NCBI RefSeq assembly: GCF_022682495.2
Contig: NC_071390.1
Coordinates: 103,858,294 to 103,922,293, forward strand
Direction of reading: 5' to 3'
DNA length: 64,000 bases
DNA from: Desmodus rotundus
Taxonomy: Eukaryota > Chordata > Mammalia > Chiroptera > Phyllostomidae
This document shows, piece by piece, positions 12,394 to 22,959 of the stretch; positions within the stretch are counted from its first letter, which is position 1, and the number at the start of each line of letters is the position of its first letter. A program made the position numbers and the translations under genes. The notes under the pieces were generated by a model. The model was not told the DNA's origin, did not search any database, and saw only the letters and a list, made by a program, of their open reading frames with translations.

Positions 12394-13364
12394 ACAACAT
12401 CAACTAAAATAAGGTTATTCAAGGATCTTCTGTACATTAAGTCTGTTGTTTACGGTAGCCACCTTCATTAATTATATTAGCCAGCTTCATTAGTCCTCCA
12501 GATCTTGTAGATACTTTGTTACAGTGTCTACATCAGCACTTACTGCTTCCCCTTGCACTTTTATATTATGGAAATGGCTTCTTCCCTTAAACCTTATGAC
12601 CCAAGTCCTGCTAGCTTCAAACTTTTCTCTGAAGCTTCCTCACCTCTCTCAGCCTTCCCAGAAATGAAGGATTAGGAAGCCCTTGCTCTTAATTAGGCTT
12701 TGGCTTAAGGAAATGTTGTGGCTTCTCTGATCTTCTATCTAGGCTTCTAAAACTGTCCCCATATCAGCAATAAAGCTGTTTTCCTTTCTTCTCATTTGTG
12801 TGTTCACTGGAAGAGCACTTTTCACTTCCTTCAAGAACTTTTCCTTTGCATTCCGATTTGGCTGTTTGGCACAAGACGGCTACATTTCACCTTATCTCAG
12901 CTTTCAACATGCCTTCCTCACTAAGCTTAATTATTTCTAACTCTTGGTGTGCAACTCTTCCTTTCACTTGAACACTTAGAGGCCATTGCAGAGTTATTAA
13001 TTAGCTTATTTTAAATATTGTTGTACCTTAAGGAATAAGAAGGGCATGGGAGAGGGAGAATGGGCTGGGTGCAATGGGGTGGGAAACAGCCAGCCAGCTG
13101 GTAGAGCAACCCAAACACACACCACATTTATCGGTTTGGTTTGCTCTGTTATATGGGCATGTTTGTGGAACCCCCAGACAATTACAATAGTTACATCAAA
13201 GATCACCGATGTTGGATGCCCATAACAACTATGATCATAATAAAAAGTTTGAGAAAGCCAAGATGGCGGCGTAGGTAGACACACTGCACCTCCTCGCACA
13301 ACCAGAACTGACAGAGAATCGAACGGCAAGGGGGTCCGACACCAAGGAAATAAAAAATTAACAT

Positions 13365-14051
13365 TCATCTAGACCGGTAGGAGGGGCGGAGACGGGCACC
13401 AGGGTGGAGAGGACTCGCGTGGCTGTGGAAGGACCGAGACTGGCGGAGTGTGGGATGAACGGGGGCAGGCAGTCCAAGCACTAGCAGACCCTGCGGCCAC
13501 ACATCCGCGCCGATAAACAGAGAGGGCCGGACTCCGAGTGGCGGAGAGCAGGGCAGGCAGAGTTCGGGTAGCACACCGCAGCCCCACATTCGAACATAGA
13601 TAAACCGGACGAACGGGCCGGGAGCGAAGCAGACCGCACAACCCAGGGCTACAGCTCGGGGAAATAAAGCCTCAAACCATTGATTGAAAATGCCCGTGGG
13701 GGTTGGGGCGGCAGCAGGAGAGACTCCCAGCCTCATGGGAGAGGTTGTTGGAGGGACCCACAGGGGCCTAGAGTGTGCACAAGCCCACCCACTCGGGAAC
13801 CAGCACCAGAGGGGCCCAGTTTGATTGTGGGTAGCAGAGTGAAGGACTGGGGTCTGGTGGAGAGGGGAGCAGGCGCCATTGCTCCCTCTGGACCCCTCCC
13901 CCACGTACAGCGTCACAGCACAGAGACCAGTGTTACCCTGCCCTGGTGAACACCTAAGGCTCCGCCCCTTAAAATAACAGACGCACCAAGACAAACAAAC
14001 AAAAAAATGGCCCAAATGACAGAACACTTCAAAGCTCCAGAAAAAATACAA
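13365..14051 (-). other. Antisense ORF through the HAL1-like 5'UTR, 228 codons (copy 1)
   Basis: An uninterrupted minus-strand frame begins 44 bp inside ORF1 and crosses nearly the whole 5'UTR, stopping at a TGA about 110 bp from the element's 5' end. Segments 'SPGQGN', 'LYVGEGS', 'SPAA' with 'PTGIF', and the terminal 'RPSYRSR' also occur in the antisense frame of copy 2. The element's 5'UTR antisense also shows 'PSY' plus TGA in copies 2 and 3. No known domain is recognised. Primate L1 has an antisense ORF0 in the same relative place, but homology is not claimed. It may be a chance frame in GC-rich sequence. Confidence 0.45.
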
Positions 14052-14702
14052 CTAAGCGACGAAGAGATAGCCAACCTATCGGATGCACAGTTCAAAGCAC
14101 TGGTTATCAATATGCTTGCAGAATTGGTTGAATCTGTTCGAAAAGTAGATGAAAAAATGAAGCCTATGCTAAGAGAAACAAAGGAAAATGTACAGGGAAC
14201 CAATAGTGATGCGAAGGAAACTGGGGCTCAAATCAATGGTGTGGACCAGAAGGAAGAAAGAAACATCCAACCAGAAAAGAATGAAGCAACAAGAATTCGG
14301 AAAAATGAGGGGAGGCTTAGGAACCTCCAGGTCATCTTGAAATGTTCCAACATCTGAATTATAGGAGTGCCAGGAGAAGAGGAAGAACAAAAAATTGAAA
14401 ACTTATTTGAACAAAGAATGAAGGAGAACTTCCCTAATCTGGCAAAGGAAACAGACTTCCAGGAAGTCCAGGAAGCTCAGAGAGTCCCAAAGAAGCTGGA
14501 CCCAAGGAGGAACACACCAAGGCACATCATAATTACATTACCCAAGATTAAACGCAAGGACCTACATCCAAGATTACTGTATCCAGCAAAGCTATCATTT
14601 AGAATGGAAGGGAAGATCAAGTGCTTCTCAGATAAGGTCAAGTTAAAGAAGTTCATCATCACCAAGCCCTTATTATATGAAATGTTAAAGGGACTTACCT
14701 AA
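14007..14702 (+). pseudogene. L1/HAL1 ORF1 with in-frame TGA and internal deletion (copy 1)
   Basis: ORF1p of L1 is an RNA-binding chaperone that forms trimers. Residues 1-116 (14007-14357) include the conserved 'LSDAQFKALVINML' and a charged, heptad-like coiled-coil region ending 'KCSNI'. A TGA at 14355-14357 follows. The same frame then resumes with 'IIGVPGEEEEQKIENLFEQ', the start of the RRM part, and 'HIIITLPKIK'. About 45 residues present in copy 3 are missing in frame at the RRM/C-terminal boundary. It continues 'KDLHPRLLYPAKLSF' to 'LLYEMLKGL' and a stop at 14702. Only the TGA and the deletion break it. Confidence 0.85.
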
Positions 14703-15273
14703 GAAAAAGAAGATAAAAAATAGGAACAGTAAAAATGACAGCAAACTCACAGTTATTAACAACCACACCTAAAACCAAAACAAAAGAAAACTAAGCAAAC
14801 AACTAGAACAGAAACAGAACCACAGAAATGGAGATCACATGGAGGGTTGTCAAAAGGGGATTGGGAGGGGGAGAGGGGGGAAAGGTATAGAGAATAAGTA
14901 GCATAAATGGTAGGTAGAAAATAGACAGGGGGAGGGTAAGAATAGTGTAGGAAATGTAGAAGCCAAAGAACTTATATACACGACCCATGGACATGAACTA
15001 TAGGGGGGAATGTGGGAGGGAGGGAGGGGGTGGGCAGGATGGAGTGGAGTTGGGGGGGGGGGGAATGGGACAACTGTAATAGCATAATCAATAAATATAT
15101 TTTTTAAAAAAGTTTGAAATATTGTGAGAATTACTAAAATGTAACAGAGACAAGAAGTGAGCACTCAACATGGTGTTGCCACAAAGTTTCAATTTGTAAA
15201 ACAGTAAGAGAGAGAAAGAGAATAGTATCTGAGGAGCCCAGGAAAGCAATGTACAATAAATGAAGTCTGACTG

Positions 15274-16849
15274 CAAAAAATTCCAATGGATAATGGTTCT
15301 CATTTGTTTGGTACTACATATGGTCACTTAATACTATTCAGATTTATTTTTACATATATTTTTATTTGTAAAACTTATGGATAAATAAATGTCCAGTCAA
15401 TCCCTTCAGAAACTGTGCATACATGGATGATATAATCAAACATGTTCTATACATTACTTTCTTTTTTTCTTTTGGAGGATGTGCTTATGCAGGGGAAATG
15501 TTTCTAGATTCTTTAAGTCAAACACTACTTTTTTTCCACAAAAGATTTTTTGTTGTCTTGCCATCCCTCTAGTTTATTCTTTTTATATCTTCAAAATCTC
15601 ATTACAACCTAAATAAATAAACAGAAAAAAACCAAATATTTACCTAATTTTTAAGATAAGTGATTTTTTTAATTATTATAAAATAAAGATAAATGGAGGA
15701 AGGTTAGCAAACAGTGAAAAAACTAATTTGTATATGTGAAACCATTGAGCATACTGAAATGTTTCTGTGCCTAGTTTAAAAATGTAATTCATATTTAGAA
15801 GAGTATGTGCCGAAGGTCAGTTATAATAAAAGAATAAGTAATGTCCTGACTGAATGAGATTTTACTATGTGTCAATAGAAATTAATTGATAGGGCATTTC
15901 TGAGGGAAAAGGGAAGAAACTGATATTTCAAGAAAAAACTGTAGCAAGAAAAGAATTAACATAGAGTTATTCTTGTAACCATTGGTGCCTTTCCCCACTT
16001 CACTTCTAACCTTTGAACTAAGTAGCATAATTTCATGCTCATCCCTCAGCATGTTTCTCTTCTCAGGTGATCTAAGTACTATGAGAGCAGAGACTGTTCA
16101 TCCACCACTCTGGTCTCGGAACATTAATATGAACCTGATATTTTATACGTGCTCAATAAACATGTATTGATCAGAGAATATAAATCCCATTATTTAGGTT
16201 CCACACTTAAGTATTTCAAATCCAGGGTAAGAACAGCCAATTTATAAAAAATCCTAAAAAATTAACGGTAGGTTTACTATGTTCCAGAAGTGTAAATTTG
16301 TTTCAATTCAAAAGCAATGTTTGGTTATGCTTGTACAGATAAAGGCCAGATCAGGGACTAAAATCCCACTTTGTTCTGTGCTTTCCAGATCATACGTTAT
16401 AAGAAATTCTGACAAAGTGAAGTCGATTAAAAGAAGGGGAAAATATACTGAAATGAATCATTTACACATCATTAAAGGAATTAAGGTCAGTCAAGGTGAG
16501 ATATGATCACTCTTTAAATATGGATTCTGATGTTACAGAAGAGGAACTGGATTTTTGCATGTAACCAAGAGCATATAAAATACACTGACATATAGAATTC
16601 AGTATTAGAGTAATTATCTTAGTAATGAGAGCTGAGGATGAATGAAATGAATTACCCTCCTTTGAGATACTATGCTCTTTATCTGGGTTCATAATGACAT
16701 TCTATAAAGATAGATGTAGCCCATAGAACTTGAAAATTGTTATTTCACCACATGTCTATACACGTGAACTATAAAATAGAAAGCTAAATACCAATGCTTT
16801 GTGCTAACAGCTTTAGCACATGTAAAATAGTACGAACTGCGAACTCTGG
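15274..16849. other. AT-rich unique DNA, with a possible L2/MIR tail near 16060-16170
   Basis: Mostly unrecognised. The text 'tactatgagagcagagactgttcatc' to 'acgtgctcaataaacatgtattga' resembles the terminal part of an L2 or MIR tail. Open frames at 15982 and 16279 are short and featureless. Confidence 0.5.
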
Positions 16850-17655
16850 AACACTGATCACACCAAATGCTGGCAAGATCGAGGAGCAGTGGAAATGCTC
16901 ATTCATTGCTAATGGTATGAACGATACCACCACTTACATAACTAAACACATTCTTACTGTATGATTCATTAGTCATGTTCCTTGATATTTACCTGAAGGA
17001 AATGAAAACATGTCCACACAAAAACCTGCACATGGCTGTTTATAGCGGCTTTTTCATAATTTGCATAACTTGGAAACAGCCAAGACAGCAATTGATAAAC
17101 TCCAGTACATCCAGACAATGGAATATTATTCAGCACTAAAAACAGATGAGCTATCAAGTCATGAAAAGACATGGAAGAAACTTAAATGCATATTACTGAG
17201 TGAATGAAGCCAGTCTGGAAAGGTTATATACTGTATTATTCCAACTATATATAACATTCTGGAAAAGGCTAAACTATATTGACTGTAAAAAGATCAATGA
17301 TTGCCAGGGGTTGGGGGGGGGGGGAACAGATAAATAGATGGAGCACAAAAGATTTTTAGGATAATTAAAATACCCTCTATGACACTAGAGTCGTAGATAT
17401 ATGTCATTATACATTTGTCCAGGCCTATAAAATATAACACCTAATGTAAAATATGGACTTTTGTGATTATGATGTGTTAATGTAGGCTTATCAGTTATGG
17501 CAAATATACCCCTCCATGGGCAATGACAATGGGGGAGGATGTGCAGGTACGTACAGGAATGGGGGGTGTACGAGAAACCACTGTCCCTTTCTTTCAATTT
17601 TGTTGTAAACATAACACTGCTCTAAAAAAATTATTAAATAAAGTCTTAACCAAAA
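16850..17655 (+). mobile_element. L1 3' end, old L1M subfamily
   Basis: Decayed ORF2 C-terminal text includes 'ctgtttatagcggctttttcataatttgc', 'acttggaaacagccaagacagcaattgataaac' and 'atggaatattattcagcac'. A 3'UTR follows with a poly(G) run at 17312-17325 and the tail 'cactgctctaaaaaaattattaaataaagtctt'. Point mutations and stops throughout show great age. Minus-strand frames here are antisense shadows. Confidence 0.88.
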
Positions 17656-18726
17656 AGGAACCTGTGGTGGTTCTGCCATTATGTTATCCTTAGCAGAACT
17701 GTCTGCCTAAAAGGGCAGGGCAAAGTCTGTGTTGTAGAATGTCACCAGCAGAGTTTTGTAGTGAAAAAATAAAAGTGTTGTAGCAAAGTTTTGTAGAGGC
17801 GCTGGGACCCAGCTGTTCGGACTCGCCTGCAACTCAGTTGCCCACTGAGCACAGGCTACGGGTCCACGCCAACAGTCCTGGCACAGTGCAGCTGAGGATG
17901 TCTTTTTAAAAAGTTGCCAGTCCTTAAAGTGGGACTGATAAGCCATAAACATTTACTGATCCAAATGACCTGTTAAATAAGAAATAATCTAACACGTACT
18001 GCCTACTCTAACATTTCATCCATTTCAAGAGCCAAGATGTTCTTGGCTTGCCCATCTTCTCTTCCCTATCGCTTCCTTTCTTCCTCTCCAAGATTAGGCA
18101 CACACACTATATCACATATATATGATCATGTATGAAAATAATTGTTGATAGTAGTCTTATATGAACAAATTAATACAAGCACAATTTTTATTTCATCAGA
18201 TTCTAAATGACACATTAAAGGAATGTAAAAGTATACTACTGAGTTGAGAAAACATCTTAAGTATAGAATTTAAATTTTTAAAGACACCATCTACATCTAA
18301 AATGCTAAAAATTGCCTCAAATTGCCATCACCATTAACTCCTGTTACCAAGCTGCCTCTCCTCACATCCTGACATGCAAAATAAACGACCCAAAGAGTTA
18401 CATGATTTCATTGTTTTTCTGTTTTGTTTAATTAGTTATGCTGCTTTTCCCTGGCTGACGACAATCCACTGTGAATTAACTTCGATTTGGATTATTCCAA
18501 AAACCCATTTTTACCCATTTTCAGGTAAAAATATGCATAATTCATTTTAATAACAAGAGTGCTCACTAAAATTCTAATTATATCCCACTATTCTCTGCAA
18601 ATCCTTTTTTTCTGCAAAACAATGCCTAAATTAATCTTTTTCATTTTGTATCTTTGTTGTTCATGCTTTGCTCAAAATGCTTCCTCCGATGTTACCCTAA
18701 ATCACACCAAAATAAAACTTTGTTTT
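17656..18726. other. Unique DNA, no gene seen
   Basis: No recognised transposon or exon. A modestly GC-richer patch at 17800-17900 has no coding signature I can name. Confidence 0.5.
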
Positions 18727-18740
18727 TAATATTTTTAAAG

Positions 18741-18918
18741 ACTTTATTCATTTTTAGAGAGTAGAAGGGTGGGAGAAAAAGAGGAAGAGAAACATCAATG
18801 TGTGATTGCCTCTCACACGCCCCAACCAGGGACCTGGCCCACATATGTGCCCTGATTGGGAATCAAACCTTTGGTTCACAGGCTGGGACTCAACCCACTG
18901 AGCCACACCAGCCAGGGC
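18741..18918 (-). mobile_element. Ves-type SINE, copy 4
   Basis: In reverse: T-rich tail 'actttattcatttttagagag', 'gaaacatcaatgtgtgattgcctctcaca', 'ccctgattgggaatcaaacc' and the head 'tgagccacaccagccagggc'. Flanked by taatatttttaaag (18727-18740) and taatactttttaaag (18919-18933), an imperfect target duplication. Confidence 0.93.
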
Positions 18919-18933
18919 TAATACTTTTTAAAG

Positions 18934-20516
18934 GACAAAATATTATAATGTTCAAAGTCACAGATAATATTCATATCTGGGTATTTATACAAAAATATAA
19001 TTTTATATGCAAAAAATTTCACTTAAGTAATATTCTATCCAACCTAATTTTTTAGCACTGGAAGTACGCAGAGAAACTCTTAATCTACTGGGTGAGTGAA
19101 AGCTCGGTGAATAGGTCTTATTCATCCGTCTCAAACTCAAACAGGATAATTGACGGCACAACCCAAGACAAAAAGAGGTTTGAAAGAGGATGTGGCAAGG
19201 TGGTAAAGGAAGTAACTAAGATGTTCCTACTGCTCCTGAATAACAGATTTTGAAAGAGGGGGTGGAAACACCTTTGTAGATTCCTTGGATAATCTCTTAA
19301 ACATGCAAATAAGTGACTAAATTAGAGGAAACCAATTTAGCCATGGATGGGGCATATTTCTGTGGCATTTTGGGATTATGTTAGAACTGGTGAGAATTAA
19401 ACCTAAATCTCAAGGGTCTCATCTACAAAGGGAAGAGTAAATGAAGAAGAGACCACAAAACTGAGAAGACTCCTGAGCTGGGATTTTAATCACTGGCATC
19501 GAGTAAGACTCCCCTGTGCTCCATCATGCCACAGGAGGATTAAATGATTTCCCCGTCTTTGGAATTTCATGGGCTCCAAGTGGATTTTAATGGATTGCAG
19601 ATGATTTCATTACAGTGCTGAGAAAACAATCTGCCTTACTCAAAGTATGAAACCAAATGGACAGTTTTACAGCATATTTCTATTCATTCATAAACTACTA
19701 CAACAATGCCACTCATTGTATCACTCTAAATCTCCTATAAAAATAATTATTCACGACAACATTTACAGGTTTAAAACATATAATTTTTTAAAAATCAGAT
19801 TCTGAGTGGAACATCAAAGAAATATAAAAATATACTGCTATAGAAGAAAACTATGCATTTTAAATTACCAAAAGCCAAATTACCAATAGACTTTCAAACT
19901 AACACTATAGTTAGTTTCAGAGGAAACAAAGATTCAAATTTCTAAGTTTACATACATAAATGAAAGTACATAGAAACAATGGTTGCAAGACTAATTACCT
20001 CACTTGTGGGCTTGTTTTGAAGAAGACCTGTACATGCAGCCAGAAATCCAATGTATTTATTAATAATTATTGGGTGCCGATATGTGTTATTCACTGGGTT
20101 AGGTAATCTTTGGAATAATATAAAAAATATCCTTGCTCTTCAACTATTGGGGGGAAAGGGAAGAGAGCAATAAATAGGCAATAACCATACAGTGTTATAA
20201 GCAGTATGGAAGAGTTAAGTGGTGGGTACCATTGGAGCAATTGAGGGGTGCCAGCCAAAAACATGGCTAGGAATGTGGAGAAATTGGGAGTTCAGCAAAA
20301 TTTCCTAGGAGGCTTCCTGTAGAAGAAAAAGAAGTATAAATGACAAAGAGGTCCACATTTCTTGCTTGTCACACTTCAAATTAAAGCAAAAGGACTCAGT
20401 CCGGACTTAAAATGTTAATGCCAGGCTGACTCATGTGAAAGCACTGGTGTAACCAAAGCTGTCGATGTTTGGTGTGTCTGCATCTTTCTCCAGAAAAGGC
20501 GCTGAGTTGATGAGTC
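18934..20516. other. Unique DNA, no gene seen
   Basis: No confident repeat. The text at 20050-20200 ('gttattcactgggttaggtaatc...ccttgctcttcaac') resembles an old dispersed repeat, but I cannot name it. Confidence 0.5.
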
Positions 20517-20990
20517 AATATTTTGTTTCCTTTGTCTATTAGTTAAACTGCACACTGAGCATTTTTGATACAACTCAATTAATTATAATCACATCTAATG
20601 TAAAAAGGCAATGTTTTTTAATTCTAAAATTTTAGATTACGAATTTTAAAGTCATTATAAAGCACAGGTCAGATATGTAAAATAAGCAAGTAGCTTGCTC
20701 AATCCAGAAAGGTCGATAAGATATATTCTAACCATTTCATCTCTGAGGCTTGATTAAATATCTTAATTAAAGTATCACATACCAATGAATTAAGGAATAA
20801 ATATGACAGTGCTTTATTCACATAGGAAACTATCTGACTTGTGCTTTATAATGACTTTAAAATTTATAATCTAAAATTTTAAAATTAAAAAATATTGCCT
20901 TTTTGCATTAGACATTATTGCAATTAATTGAGTTATAGCAAACAATGCTCAGTGTGCTGTTTAATTAAAACACAAAGGAAACAAAATATT
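20517..20990. repeat. Large imperfect inverted repeat: 160-bp arms, 154-bp loop
   Basis: The left arm (20517-20676) starts 'aatattttgtttcctttgt'. The reverse complement of the right arm (20831-20990) starts with the same 19 bases. Hand alignment gives about 18 mismatches and one 1-base gap, roughly 88% identity. Long exact blocks include 'cacactgagcatt', 'aactcaattaatt' and the stretch around 'ttttaaagtcattataaag'. No target duplication is seen outside the arms. It could be a palindromic non-autonomous transposon or an inverted duplication; transcribed, it would form a long hairpin. Confidence 0.92.
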
Positions 20991-22590
20991 GAAAACTTTT
21001 CTCTTAAACAGGGTTCACATCGAATCCTAAATAAGCAATATTTTTTAAAAGTGAATATATCCCCATCCATTCTAAAATCTTATATAATTACAAAGGTCTA
21101 TTTGTAAAATGGTCCTAGGTTTTTAAGCATAAACATATAAGTGTGAAAAAATAGGAAAATATAAAATATTTAAAAAGATATAGCAACTGTGTACTATGAA
21201 AAAAAGTAACAAGTAAATAAATTTCTTTCAAAAAACATGTGAGGGGGAAAAGGCTGAGAGGGGATATGGACACGCATTAGTTTTAAAAGTAAAACTAGAT
21301 AACAGATTGCCACAGAAAATATTCCTTCTGGATCACAAAACAGCTCAAAAACATTAATTAAGTATATCAGAAAGATATTTTTTTTCTGTATGTGCTGTCT
21401 CAGACCTAGAAGGAAGATATGTAGGAAAGAGAAGCACGCCAGCCATGGCAGAGGACGTGTCCAGCAGAGTTACTGGAAGGTGCCCACCGAGACGTTACAC
21501 AATGAATACGATCACTGTGACTAAAAGTGAGGCCATGGAGGACAGAGGAAAACAAAGTAAGAACAACTGTTAAGGGTCCCTTTAAGATACAATTTAGGAT
21601 ATCATTTTTCAGAAATATGACCTGAAAATTCATAGCTCTTGTGTAATTTTCCCCCAATTCTTTGGCACTTAAAAACACAGTGCCAAAGTTTACATTTTAG
21701 GGGATTATAAAACAAAGTCTAAGGGAAACAGTAAATTTTAAAAGGCTGTAAACAAGCACCGAAATCCAGGTGCTGGCTTCATATCCTGCATGAAAGCTTT
21801 GCAAAGAGCTCCATCTTCAGGCCTTTTACAACATGCCGAGCTCGGTTAGAAAGGTGTCCATTTTCACTTTCCCTAAGATGTTCCTCCATTGCTGCTTATC
21901 TTCGTTTGATTCATTCTGCATTGGCATGAAAACTGTTAGAGCTAGTATATTTAGAATAAGACAAAACCCTCACAATTTTCCCTCATGCACTGTAATATTT
22001 CTTTGCAGAGCAGATTAATGCCCAAACACATCTGTGCATGAGGACCCACCAATGGGAGAACATTAACTCGTAGCTATTCCCTGGGTTCATTCTAAAAGGA
22101 GGCAAACAGAGACAGGAGTCTTACACTTCACTTTCTCATTTTAGAAGCAACTGCTGTATGTCATATTTTTCTCATCTTCCAATTTCTCAAATTCCTTATT
22201 AGAATTAAGTTCTTAAATACAACATTTGCAATGGTTGTGATACAAGCTTGATTTACAACATTGAAGCAAAACAAAGATGACTTAAACAATACACATCTTT
22301 TTCTCCCTGGTAAATAATATTTGTTTCTTCATTCTCCTTTCTCCACTCTTAACTGAAGTCAGAGATTGTGTGTATACGAAAGAACCCGAGAGGAGTTATA
22401 TGAAGAAAAATCATCCACTATATCACTAAATCCTGACTTTTTAATCTTTAAACTCCTGTGCAAGGCATTGACTTTTTATCTCAAGGAATGAGACACATCC
22501 CCAGATAGACTTGCTTTCAGATCTCACATGTCCAAAAATGACCATGTTTACTCACTGTAGATAGATGGGGTTATGTAAGTATGGATGATT
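20991..22590. other. Unique DNA, no gene seen
   Basis: AT-rich to 21.4 kb, then a more balanced composition to 22.4 kb. Frames at 21406-21678 and 21833-22018 show no domain. Confidence 0.5.
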
Positions 22591-22591
22591 G

Positions 22592-22655
22592 AATATATAT
22601 ATATTCATGATATATATATATATATCTCCAAGCACAGTATATGCATATATATAAA
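22592..22655. repeat. (AT)n palindromic low-complexity tract
   Basis: Two runs of alternating AT around 'tcatgat', followed by 'atatgcatatatata'. Self-complementary and likely unstable in length. Confidence 0.9.
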
Positions 22656-22959
22656 ATACCTCCCTGTAATATCTTAGAAATAAGCTCTAATGCAAGCAAG
22701 CAAAACACAAAATATAAAAGACATGGCGTGCTGGCATCTTTTCTTTTCCCTAGACACTTTACATTCTAGAACGCCAGAATATTTTCCCTTGCTGGATTTA
22801 GATCACAGTTTTGCTATTATTAAAAACCATCTATGTTATTATCTAGTCTTTTCAAGACGTGGGGGATGATAATTCAGTGTCTCATGATGGAGAGCACTGA
22901 TGAAGCTAGAATTACTTGGCAAAGAGTTAAATAGCAGAAAAAATTCCATTGGCTCTGAT

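Larger units (their letters stand above)
11985..12432. mobile_element. TA-flanked short DNA transposon inside Tigger1
   Basis: Tigger1 consensus text breaks after 'ctgtttcatcta' and resumes at 'attaagtctgttgtttacggtagcc'. The intervening block begins 'cagtaaatcctcac' and ends 'aaggatcttctg'; the reverse complement of the end ('cagaagatcctt') is a degenerate inverted copy of the start. TA lies on both sides (11983-11984, 12433-12434), as in Tc1/mariner-pogo insertions. Its own length without the Ves SINE is about 180 bp, so it is a non-autonomous MITE-like element. Family not assigned. Confidence 0.7.
13255..15105 (+). mobile_element. HAL1-like (ORF2-less L1) element, copy 1, full length
   Basis: The element starts with an L1-type 5' end ('aagccaagatggcggcgtagg'), then a GC- and CpG-rich 5'UTR of about 750 bp, an L1 ORF1 (14007-14702), and directly after it a 3'UTR with G-rich runs ending 'gcataatcaataaatatatttttt'. 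No endonuclease or reverse transcriptase ORF exists between ORF1 and the 3'UTR, and two other copies have the same layout, so this is a family structure like 'half-L1' (HAL1). Flanks 'aaaaagtttgaga' (13242-13254) and 'aaaaaagtttgaaat' (15106-15120) are the target duplication within Tigger1. Retained CpGs suggest this is the youngest of the three copies. Confidence 0.85.
10556..15273 (-). mobile_element. Tigger1-type DNA transposon, near full length, with nested insertions
   Basis: The left end 'caggcacacctcagacatattgc' and the degenerate right end near 15240-15273 correspond to Tigger1 terminal sequence. The left end follows TA; the expected right TA has become CA. The interior follows the Tigger1 consensus in reverse for about 2.4 kb (10556-13254 and 15106-15273, less the inserted element). 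Three minus frames carry pieces of the pogo-type transposase: 11329-11520 ('[11 protein letters not shown]'), 10979-11161 ('[13 protein letters not shown]', 'FERSSVV') and 10783-11043 ('KMLSNSITCYREI'). They lie in different frames with stops, so the gene is dead. Tigger moved by TA-targeted cut-and-paste early in placental history. The TA-flanked element at 11985-12432 and the HAL1-like element at 13255-15105 are later insertions. Confidence 0.9.
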
